Part shown: positions 37,559 to 45,504 of the stretch, piece after piece
Layout: the number at the start of each line of letters is the position of its first letter
How positions within the stretch are numbered: the stretch's first letter is position 1
Assembly (NCBI GenBank): GCA_902784435.1
Contig: CACZUR010000007.1
Span: 1 to 64,000, forward strand
DNA: 64,000 nt
Reading direction: 5' to 3'
DNA from: an uncultured Bacteroidia bacterium
GTDB taxonomy: Bacteria > Bacteroidota > Bacteroidia > Bacteroidales > UBA932
The notes under the pieces: model-generated
The model's database searches: none
Seen by the model: only the letters and a program-made list of their open reading frames with translations
What the model was told of the DNA's origin: nothing
Made by a program: the position numbers and the translations under genes

Positions 37559-38732
37559 GTTTTTGTACAAAGGGAGCCACTTCAGTGGTGACGGCATCCT
37601 GATAGGCCAGGGTGAGGATGCGGAAATCCGCATTCCGAACAAAGGTCTGTATAAAGACCAGCTCCTGGCCATTATCCGCCAGGTGAATGGCTTTCCCTAC
37701 CTGATCCGGCTGGAAAAGGAGACGGCTATTTCCGTCAACGGGAATCCCGTACAAGCATTTTCGCAACTGCAGGAGGGAGATCTTATCGAGATTGGCGGAG
37801 AGACCATCCGCTGCAGGAAGGCGGCTTCCGGCCAACAACGGAAGCCCTGGCTGATACCCGCCATCAGCGCTGCCATCCTCCTTGTCTTCCTCGTCGGACT
37901 CAAGATAGAAAAACAACTGGAACGCGGCATCAGCGAAGCGCAGGCCGATGCCCTGACCTCTTCTATCTTCCAGGTAAGGGGCCGGCAAGTTCTTTTGCAA
38001 GCCCTGGAGGGGGAAACCTTCGTCACTTTGGATTCTCTCCCTGCAGAGTCGTATGTCGGAACCGGTTTTCTCTCCACCGACGGCCGTTTCATCACGGCTC
38101 GTCATGTGGCGGAGCCTTGGATGAACCCCATCGACACCCTGTTCACGGAATGGGCCGTCCTGGTAGAAAACACCAACCGGAAAGCGCAGAAAGACAGCCT
38201 GCGGCTCATTACCCGGCTCACGGCATCCTGCCCGGACGGTACGGTCTTCTTTTTTCAGACAGACTCCGCCCACATCAACCGAAGCAGGGACCGCCTGTAC
38301 AACGCCGGAACCCGCCTGGCACCTCGCTGGCGGCGCTCCATCGTGGGCGTATACCGGAATTTCGAATGCGAGTTGGGGGATGCCGCCTGGTTTTCCATAC
38401 CGCGGAAAGGCCAGATCAAACTCTCCGACAAACGCCAATTCTCTGCCATGAAACGGGGCCAGGACCTCTTGTTCATCGGATGCCGCACCGGGCGGGACGG
38501 ACGCCTCGGACTGAACCCGACCATCGGCCGGCTCAAGCAGGCTCCGGAATGGACCCCAGGCTGCATTTTTCACGAAAGCAATTTTGACAACGGAGATTCC
38601 GGCGGTCCTGTTCTTGCCCGGATTCGCGGACGAATCGTAGCTGTGGGAATCATCTCCCGGAAAGACCCGGACAGAGAGCTGTATTCGGGCTGGTCTGTCC
38701 CTATCAAAGAACTTGCCCATGAGAAACCTTGA
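37551..38732 (+). CDS. FHA-like/transmembrane/trypsin-like serine protease
   Basis: The 393-residue protein has an N-terminal beta-rich domain at about 16-90 resembling FHA (ILIGQGEDAEIRIPNKG, later LQEGDLIEIGGE), then one membrane helix (about 100-117), then a trypsin-like protease. The catalytic residues appear intact: His185 in ITARHV, Asp277 in LGDAAWF, Ser350 in NGDSGGPV. With no signal peptide the FHA-like part should be cytoplasmic and the protease periplasmic, so it could couple an internal phospho-signal to external proteolysis. FHA assignment is weaker than the protease assignment because no conserved SxxH is obvious. It overlaps both neighbours (8 and 14 bases). Confidence 0.78.
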   Translation: MTEFLYKGSHFSGDGILIGQGEDAEIRIPNKGLYKDQLLAIIRQVNGFPYLIRLEKETAISVNGNPVQAFSQLQEGDLIEIGGETIRCRKAASGQQRKPWLIPAISAAILLVFLVGLKIEKQLERGISEAQADALTSSIFQVRGRQVLLQALEGETFVTLDSLPAESYVGTGFLSTDGRFITARHVAEPWMNPIDTLFTEWAVLVENTNRKAQKDSLRLITRLTASCPDGTVFFFQTDSAHINRSRDRLYNAGTRLAPRWRRSIVGVYRNFECELGDAAWFSIPRKGQIKLSDKRQFSAMKRGQDLLFIGCRTGRDGRLGLNPTIGRLKQAPEWTPGCIFHESNFDNGDSGGPVLARIRGRIVAVGIISRKDPDRELYSGWSVPIKELAHEKP

Positions 38733-39204
38733 GACCATCCCCGCCTCTTCCCTGGCAGGATACTGCCCGGAGTCTTTGGTCTGGTCTTTCCTGGACCAGA
38801 TGACGGCTTCCCTGCCCGACGCCGTCCTCCTTCCGTCCTGTCTGTTTCTGGATGCGGCAGGCCAGTTCCATTGCAAGAACGAAAAAAGCAAGGAGCAATC
38901 CCTGGCAGACAATATCCAGGCGCTTGGAGCATCGGCCTATTACCTCATCATGGGTATCCCCGCTTTGAACAGCGCTATCCAGACGGCTTCTTCCCCTATC
39001 CCCTCCATCCCGCCCAGGCGCTGTTCCCGCGAGTTGGACACCCTGATCCGGCACTGCCTGGCCTTCTGCCCGGAAGACCGTCCTGCCCTGCAGGAAATCC
39101 GGGCCGTCGTGGAGCGGGAGAAAGGAAAGGAAAGAAGGGCGCTGAAAGGTAATTTACAAGAAGATTCCTTTTCTTTCTCGTTCTGGAAGGAGGAGATGCT
39201 ATGA
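38719..39204 (+). CDS. Kinase C-lobe-like remnant (probable pseudokinase fragment)
   Basis: The 161-residue protein resembles only the end of a eukaryotic-type Ser/Thr kinase. DNIQALGASAYYLIMG (64-79) corresponds to the D-x-x-SLG helix, and CLAFCPEDRPALQEI (113-127) to the conserved C-RP-EI end of the C-lobe. Residues 36-52 look like a decayed N-I-L-L-D strand region. The N-lobe, glycine loop, VAIK lysine, HRD and DFG are absent, so it cannot be an active kinase. It may serve as a binding scaffold for the FHA-like domain encoded upstream (inference). It overlaps the protease gene by 14 bases and the next gene by four, so it is unlikely to be random decay. Confidence 0.6.
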   Translation: MRNLETIPASSLAGYCPESLVWSFLDQMTASLPDAVLLPSCLFLDAAGQFHCKNEKSKEQSLADNIQALGASAYYLIMGIPALNSAIQTASSPIPSIPPRRCSRELDTLIRHCLAFCPEDRPALQEIRAVVEREKGKERRALKGNLQEDSFSFSFWKEEML

Positions 39205-39815
39205 GTCCCATAACCTGTCTCATCGCCGGCATGCTGCTGACCGTTGCCAATCCCCAGGGTCCCGTGTATGACGGGGAACTGGAAAAACTGGTTAAATGCG
39301 TCCTCCGTCTCCGGGAAGCCGGCACCGACGAAAGCGTCAAAGCCAGTCTGATGGCCGACCAGTCTTGGACCTTGATGAGCGAGATCGGGATGCAAGAAGG
39401 GGAATGTACTCCCTGGGAAGACTGCGAAGTCTTTTCAATCAATGATTTTGCCGTATGCATCGCCGAGCAGCGGATGGGCAAAAACCGGTCTGCCGGGCTT
39501 TTCTGCAACGGGCTGGATCCCGCCTTCCATCATTCCTTCGTAGAAAAAGACCTTCGTCCCGGAGCCCAAGTGCATTATGTCCTTCCCGAAAGGAAGGGGC
39601 GACAGGAACTGGTCCTGGTCCCCTTTTATCCGGACACGCAGCTGGAAATTGAAGTCAGGACCGACGGGATAGGCATTTCCCTGGAGGCCGACGAAGAACA
39701 TTGCTTCCGGGCACAGTTTCCTTGCGGCCAGGATGGGATAATACACATCGCCATCCGCAACGCGGGAAAGCGGCCCGAGGCCCTCGTCATCCTCAATTAC
39801 AATGCCCGCCGATGA
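39201..39815 (+). CDS. Small exported beta-rich protein of unknown family
   Basis: The 204-residue protein starts with a short hydrophobic stretch (about 5-16) that could be a weak signal peptide, then a helical part (YDGELEKLVKCVLRLREAG) and a beta-rich C-terminal half with alternating hydrophobics (QLEIEVRTDGIGISLEAD, IIHIAIRN, ALVILNY). No known motif or catalytic set was recognised. A good ribosome-binding site (GGAGG, 10 bases upstream) and four-base overlaps at both ends show it is an integral part of the operon. It may be an accessory or inhibitor of the neighbouring proteases; that is speculation. Confidence 0.65.
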   Translation: MSPITCLIAGMLLTVANPQGPVYDGELEKLVKCVLRLREAGTDESVKASLMADQSWTLMSEIGMQEGECTPWEDCEVFSINDFAVCIAEQRMGKNRSAGLFCNGLDPAFHHSFVEKDLRPGAQVHYVLPERKGRQELVLVPFYPDTQLEIEVRTDGIGISLEADEEHCFRAQFPCGQDGIIHIAIRNAGKRPEALVILNYNARR

Positions 39816-41893
39816 AGTTTTTGCTCGCACTGCTCCTGCTGATTCCCATGCAGCTACCCGACAGTCTCAAGGCTGTCGCGGACCTTTGCGAAAATGCCTA
39901 TCTGGCCAACCGGCCGGATCTCATGCAACCTCTCCTGAAAACTTTTGAAGGGCTGATCGGGCGCATTCCTCCATCCGACAGCCTTCTTCTGTGCTATGAA
40001 AGGGGGCATTTGGAAAAGCTCAAAGGCAATTTCTTCTTCTGCCTGGCCGATGAGCATTCGCAGTATTTATCCAAAGCGCGAGAACACTACTTGCAGGCCA
40101 GGTGTCTATACCCCGACCTTCTGGATGCCAGCCTCCGGGCCCGGCATACGCTGGGAATGGATTTGGCACAGCTCTACTACAAAGAAAAGGATTACGCCCG
40201 TGCAGAAAAAGAACTGGAACCACTGGTATTCCATTCCCTCTCCCGCCAACTGGCCCTGGAAGCGATCGGCCCTTATGGACTCTGCCTTGCCAGAAACGGA
40301 AAATTTGACCAGGCGCTGCAGATGGCCCGGCAGATTCCCCGCACCGACAAGGACTATGAACGGGAAAACGCCAAGATTCTGGCCCTCGAAGCCGAAAGCC
40401 AGGGACGGCGGAGCGAAGCCGCCCTCCAACTTTACAAAATCTATTTCAAGAAACTTCTCGAAACACTTCCGGCCACGTTGGCTTCCCTTGACCAGGACGG
40501 CCGGGAAGCCATCTGGATGTGGCTTAAGCCCTTTGCCACAGATTGCATGCGCATGGAACATCTGGACCCCGGTTTTCTGTACGATGTAGTCCTGCTCAGC
40601 AAAGACCTCCTGTTCCAGTTGCGCCGGGGAGAAGACTTCCATCATCATTCCTGGCAGTCCGTGCAAGCGGCCCTGCAGCCGGGACAGGCCGCCGTCGAGT
40701 TTATCCAGTACGAGGTAGAGAATGAAGAAAAAATGGCGGCACTGATCCTGAAATCCCAAGGAGAGCCGGTGTTCATTCCTGTCGGAGAAGTTCGCGAACT
40801 CCTCTCCAGACCCATCCGGACCGGACTATCCCTATCCTCCCTGCTCACACATCCCGGCCTGTCGGACATCGATGCCTTCTATGACAATCCGGCCAGTGCA
40901 GACCTCCTGTGGCCTTCCGCCCTCGTTTCTCAACTCGCAGACTGCGATGAAATCTGGTTCTCTCCCGATGGATTCCAGCATATCGTGGGCATTGAATACT
41001 GTTTTCCCGCAGCACAAAGGCAGCCCCTCTTTCACCGGGTTACAGGAACCGGTCAGCTGACAGACCGTCATGCTGCGTCAAAAAGCGGAGGAAGAACACT
41101 GCTGGTCGGAGACATCCGCTTCAACGGCGCTTCTGCAGAGAAGGAACAAGACAATGACCCAAATGCCTACTGGCTCCTTGCCCGGCAAAAAGGATCCTTC
41201 CACGATCTTCCTTATTCGGGCCATGAAATAGATTCCATCGCCGTTCACATCCCCGGGGACAAGACTTTGATCCGGGGCGATGAAGCCCGGGAAGACTTGC
41301 TTCGATCCCTATTTGCACAGTATAACGTCGTGCATCTGGCCACCCACGGGTATTTCTCCAGCAAGGATATTCCCATAGACGACGGATGGAAAACGGCGGG
41401 AAGGGATCCGTCCCTATCGGGGAACGTCCTTCTCCTAACCGGAGGGAACCGGAATCTGCACAACCCGGATTTCAGTCCGGAGCAGAAAACGGACGGCATC
41501 TTGTCGGCCCGGGAAATCAGCAGGCTGCAGTTGGATGCGACTGAACTGGTGGTCCTGTCGGCCTGCCAGAGCGGACTGGGAACAGTAACGGCCACCGGCA
41601 TCTCCGGCATGCAGAAAGGCTGGAAAATCGCCGGCGCCCGTACATTGGTTATGAGCCTGTGGAATGTCCATGACGAAGCCACCTCCTGCTTCATGCGGCA
41701 TTTCTATGCCGGCTTGGAAGAGGGACTGCCTACGCGGGAAGCCTTTGAACGCGCCAGGGAACGGATGAAAGAGCCTTACTACAAAACCATCCGGCGCTTC
41801 AATGCCCGGAAGATGCGCAGTGTCCCCGCCCGCATTAGCCGGAACTGGGATGCCCCCCGCTACCGGAACGCTTTTATTTTGATTGACGATTGA
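39812..41893 (+). CDS. Exported TPR-CHAT caspase-like protease
   Basis: The 693-residue protein has a signal peptide (about 1-16), a helical TPR-like region (about 20-280) and a C-terminal CHAT domain (about 290-690). The predicted catalytic pair is His512 in HLATHGYF and Cys585 in LSACQSGLG, followed by family motifs RTLVMSLWNVHDEATSCFMRHFY and AFERARERM. CHAT proteases are caspase-like cysteine peptidases used in several prokaryotic conflict systems. Most are cytoplasmic, so the predicted export is notable. The ATG at 39812 overlaps the previous stop (ATGA). The longer frame runs through the upstream gene and was rejected. Confidence 0.85.
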   Translation: MKFLLALLLLIPMQLPDSLKAVADLCENAYLANRPDLMQPLLKTFEGLIGRIPPSDSLLLCYERGHLEKLKGNFFFCLADEHSQYLSKAREHYLQARCLYPDLLDASLRARHTLGMDLAQLYYKEKDYARAEKELEPLVFHSLSRQLALEAIGPYGLCLARNGKFDQALQMARQIPRTDKDYERENAKILALEAESQGRRSEAALQLYKIYFKKLLETLPATLASLDQDGREAIWMWLKPFATDCMRMEHLDPGFLYDVVLLSKDLLFQLRRGEDFHHHSWQSVQAALQPGQAAVEFIQYEVENEEKMAALILKSQGEPVFIPVGEVRELLSRPIRTGLSLSSLLTHPGLSDIDAFYDNPASADLLWPSALVSQLADCDEIWFSPDGFQHIVGIEYCFPAAQRQPLFHRVTGTGQLTDRHAASKSGGRTLLVGDIRFNGASAEKEQDNDPNAYWLLARQKGSFHDLPYSGHEIDSIAVHIPGDKTLIRGDEAREDLLRSLFAQYNVVHLATHGYFSSKDIPIDDGWKTAGRDPSLSGNVLLLTGGNRNLHNPDFSPEQKTDGILSAREISRLQLDATELVVLSACQSGLGTVTATGISGMQKGWKIAGARTLVMSLWNVHDEATSCFMRHFYAGLEEGLPTREAFERARERMKEPYYKTIRRFNARKMRSVPARISRNWDAPRYRNAFILIDD

Positions 41894-41906
41894 CAAGTTA
41901 TTGCAT

Positions 41907-43103
41907 ATGAAACGATTTGCTCTTCTTTTCCTGCTTCTTTCATACACCCTGGTCCTGGCCCAGCATCCTTCCTCTGTCAAAGGGCAGCGGGTTTATTCCA
42001 TGACCATTGCCGAAAGGGACCCCCTCCGGCAGGATGCCTTCTCGGAACAACTGAGGGGAGAACTGGAACAACGTAACAGCCGGGGTTTCTCGGAAGCCGT
42101 ATTCAATACCTACCGGGCCAGCATGTCCTCCCTTTTTGGAGATGTTGCCGGAAAGGTAGCCAATGTGGCGGTCAATTATGCCGTATCGGCTATTCAAGGC
42201 CACCAGAAAGATTGGGAACGTACCATCCGGAAGGAATGCACTTTCAGCAAAGACCTGAAGATGCTTTCGGAAATGCACCACTTTTACGACCAGGCCTCCA
42301 CCATCGGCCCCCTGGACCCTTCCGGAATGGTTTTTGACGGTTTTTCCTGCCGGCAGGACATCCGGATTGACGATCAGATTGTAAATGTTTTCAACCTGGT
42401 GTGCAAAGTCCGGACAGACTCCCTGGGACTGCAGAGCATCGTCTCGGATTCCAAGTTCTTGGTTTACGTGGATGAAGTGTCTTTCAATCCCTTCCTCTGC
42501 GACCTGCCCAACGACTCGCTGGAGAATGTCGCCCTTCGCATCCCCTTCGATTTCGAACGTCGGAAGGACCTTAAGCTGCAACTCCAGGCCACCGTCTCCT
42601 CCAGCTGGATGAACCAGGTTCTCCAGATCTTCCGCGACCAGGAACTGGGACGGTTTAACGTCACCGTTAAAGTAGACCCCTCCCGGATGGTGACGGACAG
42701 CACCGGTGCACAAGTCTTCCGCTATAAATATGCTCCGGGTAATCCCGACAACAGACTGGTCAGCGTCAGCGGCGACTGTTTTCTGGTGCCCCGGTCCTAT
42801 GTGGCCAGCAAGGAAGATTGCGATGTCTGGGGTATGGGACAATATAAAGTGGATATGCGCGTCTTCGAAACCTGCACCATCAACCCGGACTACTATACCG
42901 AGAACGGCAAATGGCAGAAAGACAAGTGGATGCCCGAATGGAAGACCATCCGGCAAAGGCCAGGCACACGCCATTTCTGGACTGACGTCGCCGATGCCGT
43001 TTCCCAGGATTTCAAAGACGGAAAATGGGTGGTCAAAGCGACCACCCCGATTTCCTCAACCATCATTCAAGAAGGAAAAACTTTCATCAACGGGAAACGT
43101 TGA
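41907..43103 (+). CDS. Exported protein of unknown family, last gene of the CHAT operon
   Basis: The 398-residue protein has a clear signal peptide (1-19, cleaved before QHPSS). The mature part is mixed helical and beta-rich, with a conserved-looking cysteine pair region and strands such as KFLVYVDEVSFNPFLCDLP and FNVTVKVDPSRM. No recognised domain or catalytic motif. The ATG at 41907 follows the CHAT stop by 13 bases. It converges with the PEGA/barrel gene, separated by only 12 bases. It may be a periplasmic substrate or partner of the exported proteases (inference only). Confidence 0.65.
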   Translation: MKRFALLFLLLSYTLVLAQHPSSVKGQRVYSMTIAERDPLRQDAFSEQLRGELEQRNSRGFSEAVFNTYRASMSSLFGDVAGKVANVAVNYAVSAIQGHQKDWERTIRKECTFSKDLKMLSEMHHFYDQASTIGPLDPSGMVFDGFSCRQDIRIDDQIVNVFNLVCKVRTDSLGLQSIVSDSKFLVYVDEVSFNPFLCDLPNDSLENVALRIPFDFERRKDLKLQLQATVSSSWMNQVLQIFRDQELGRFNVTVKVDPSRMVTDSTGAQVFRYKYAPGNPDNRLVSVSGDCFLVPRSYVASKEDCDVWGMGQYKVDMRVFETCTINPDYYTENGKWQKDKWMPEWKTIRQRPGTRHFWTDVADAVSQDFKDGKWVVKATTPISSTIIQEGKTFINGKR

Positions 43104-43115
43104 CGAGCGCCCTTC

Positions 43116-45491
43116 TTAGAAGATATGGAACAGACGAAGGATATTCTGTCCCTTGGCATCAGTGCTTCCCAACGTAAACCCGACTGAAATCACAAACTGG
43201 CTTGGCGGGAGACCCGCAATGGGCAAACTCACGTAACTTGTGCTCTCGAAAGTGCCGGTGTTGCCGTGTCCCTTGTAAATATTGGCCGTGAGACCACCGC
43301 CGGGATACATTTGCATACCCATCTTGAAATTGATGTTGATGGCTTTGATACAGGTGGAGACTTCTCCTCCCAGGAACAAGTCATGGCCTACGACATGGGA
43401 GAAGCCGATCAGATTCTTGATGACATCCGGGTACCAGGCATAAGTAGCTACTGCGTCTACCTGCAGATAGTCAGTGATATAACCTCCCACCCTGAATTCA
43501 CCGTTGATAAACAGGACACTGATTGCAGGCAGGTAATTGAAGTTGCCCCAGGTGACTCCGCTTCCATCGGTGGGATCGCCGGAAGGAATGATAGGGGCCG
43601 TTTTATCACTGCCCATGAACAGACCGCTGCGGACAGCGGAAGTGGAGAAACCGGGAAACACGCCGAATTTGATCAGGCTCACATTGCCCATATTCTTGAA
43701 TTCCTTCGGGGCAGTTCCTCCGCCGATGGTGACCATCGGCATCCCGCCGAGATAATAGTTGCCGCTGAGCAGATGGACATTGTGGCGGGAGTAGGTCTGC
43801 ATATTCAGGGTATTCTCCTGCGCATTATTGAAGTGGAATCGCTTTTTGTAGACTTTCTTGGTTTCCCCCACATTCCGCAGTTCAATATAGTACGGAGCTT
43901 TGCGCACGGGGAGCGAGATTTCGGCCGGCAGTGCCACCTCTTTTACGAATACCGTGTCTCCCTTCCGACGGTTCAGGATGGTGGCTTTGGCATCCGTTCG
44001 GTCGGCCTTCAGTTGGAACGGTTTGGTATCCAGCATATCTGCGTGTTCTTCCATCTGCTCCAGATTGGTAAAACTGGAAGAAATTTCGCGTGTGACGGTA
44101 AGATAATTCTCCTTGGTGAATTCCACCAGATATTTTCCTCCGGAATCCTTCTCAATGAGGTTATAGGGTGCCGTAGGCGTATTGCCAACATAAACGCCGT
44201 CCACCGTCACTACAACATTGTCAGGGGTGGAAGTAAATACATAAGGGACATAACGGGCCATTTTGACCGGGATGGCAATGTTCTCGCCTTCGTTGATGGA
44301 GACGGAATACTCCTGCTGCGGAGACAGGAAACCATCTTTTTGCAAGGTGATTACATGGTTTCCGATGATGGTTCTCTTGTGAATGTATTCCCGGACCATT
44401 CCCGCCGGTCGGTTATCAACAAATACCTGCGCATCCTGCGCATTTCCCACATCTTCCAGGGTAAGATAGCCCGTGATAGCCTTCAGTACACGGGAAAGGG
44501 TAAATTCCTCCCCGTTTCTGACCTGTATTTCGAACTGCTGGGGTTCAAAACCCTGGGAAGCGACAGCAATGTCCAGGCGGCCGGAAGAAACCGGAATGGT
44601 GCCGTCGTCGTAAATGCTGTAACGCTGGATGTCCCGGTCATCCCCATAAGAATAGATTTCCCGGGGATTCATATCGGCGACAACGCCGTTAAAAGTGATG
44701 ACCGGGATGTTGCCGCCAAAGGAAAAGCCTTCCTCCGGCTGTATGTCCATCCGGATTTTTGCGAACTGAGGCGTAAGGTTCAGGCAAATGCCTACCTGCT
44801 GGTCAGTGCGCATATCGTCCAGGATGGTAATGACCGTATCCTTAACAGCGAAACCGTTCTTTTCCACACGCAGGCGGTGTTTGCCGGAGGCCAGCGTCCC
44901 CTCCCAGATGCCAGTACTGTAATCTCCTCCGTCAACGGAGATGCGGGCGCGGTCCGGGTTGGTCCGGATAACCAGTTGTTTCTGCGTATCGGGGCGGGCC
45001 TGCTGGATAATCTGGATTGTCGCCGACTTGATTTTTCCCATTTTGACCGTGACGGTGGCCCTCCGTTCCGTCTTTTCCGGATTCAGTTCCGACTTCACAT
45101 AAATATATCCATTGCCAAAACGCTCGATTTTGCACCAGGACGGTTCCGAGGATGTAACCGAAATCAGATTGGGCTTTCCTGCATCATAGCCGATGCTGTC
45201 CAATGCACTCTGGTACCCGATAGTCAGTTCGTCTACGGAAAGATGAAGCCTGTCCCGGTTTTCAATGGCGGCATTGCACTGGCTCACGAGTTTGTTTCCT
45301 TTGGCCTTCTGTTCCGCAGAAAGGGAAGGATACTTGTTGAGGGCATTCCGGATAGAAGTCCTGGCCTGCTCGTACTGTCCTTTGTCAAACAGGGATTGGG
45401 CCTGCTTATACTTTAAATCGAAATCCGGGTTCTGGGCAAGCAGCGGAACTGCGACAAAAAACAGAAACAAAATAGTGAAGACGCGTTTCAT
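43116..45491 (-). CDS. TPR-BACON-PEGA protein with C-terminal outer-membrane barrel-like domain
   Basis: The 791-residue exported protein has a signal peptide (1-20), a TPR-like helical region (22-75) and a BACON-like domain (about 85-165, SVTSSEPSWCKIERFGNGYIYV then ATVTVK). Several PEGA-like modules follow (about 172-225, 345-410, 415-470; for example VDGVYVGNTPTAPYNL). The final 200 residues alternate in a way typical of an outer-membrane beta barrel and end with FTLGSTDAKGQNILRLFHIF. PEGA and BACON modules bind glycans or envelope polymers in other proteins. It starts 13 bases after the TIR gene and is cotranscribed with it, suggesting it links the cell surface or wall to the TIR protein. 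Confidence 0.75.
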   Translation of the reverse strand: MKRVFTILFLFFVAVPLLAQNPDFDLKYKQAQSLFDKGQYEQARTSIRNALNKYPSLSAEQKAKGNKLVSQCNAAIENRDRLHLSVDELTIGYQSALDSIGYDAGKPNLISVTSSEPSWCKIERFGNGYIYVKSELNPEKTERRATVTVKMGKIKSATIQIIQQARPDTQKQLVIRTNPDRARISVDGGDYSTGIWEGTLASGKHRLRVEKNGFAVKDTVITILDDMRTDQQVGICLNLTPQFAKIRMDIQPEEGFSFGGNIPVITFNGVVADMNPREIYSYGDDRDIQRYSIYDDGTIPVSSGRLDIAVASQGFEPQQFEIQVRNGEEFTLSRVLKAITGYLTLEDVGNAQDAQVFVDNRPAGMVREYIHKRTIIGNHVITLQKDGFLSPQQEYSVSINEGENIAIPVKMARYVPYVFTSTPDNVVVTVDGVYVGNTPTAPYNLIEKDSGGKYLVEFTKENYLTVTREISSSFTNLEQMEEHADMLDTKPFQLKADRTDAKATILNRRKGDTVFVKEVALPAEISLPVRKAPYYIELRNVGETKKVYKKRFHFNNAQENTLNMQTYSRHNVHLLSGNYYLGGMPMVTIGGGTAPKEFKNMGNVSLIKFGVFPGFSTSAVRSGLFMGSDKTAPIIPSGDPTDGSGVTWGNFNYLPAISVLFINGEFRVGGYITDYLQVDAVATYAWYPDVIKNLIGFSHVVGHDLFLGGEVSTCIKAININFKMGMQMYPGGGLTANIYKGHGNTGTFESTSYVSLPIAGLPPSQFVISVGFTLGSTDAKGQNILRLFHIF

Positions 45492-45504
45492 CAGTTATCA
45501 GTTA

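Noticed and set aside
39701..39811. Longer N-terminus for the CHAT protein
   Set aside because: The extension lies entirely inside the upstream gene and would hide the signal peptide; the ATG at 39812 gives the usual four-base overlap.
43266..45416. A 716-codon open frame antisense to the PEGA/barrel gene
   Set aside because: The minus-strand frame has a signal peptide and recognisable TPR, BACON and PEGA modules; the plus-strand frame has none and no ribosome-binding site.
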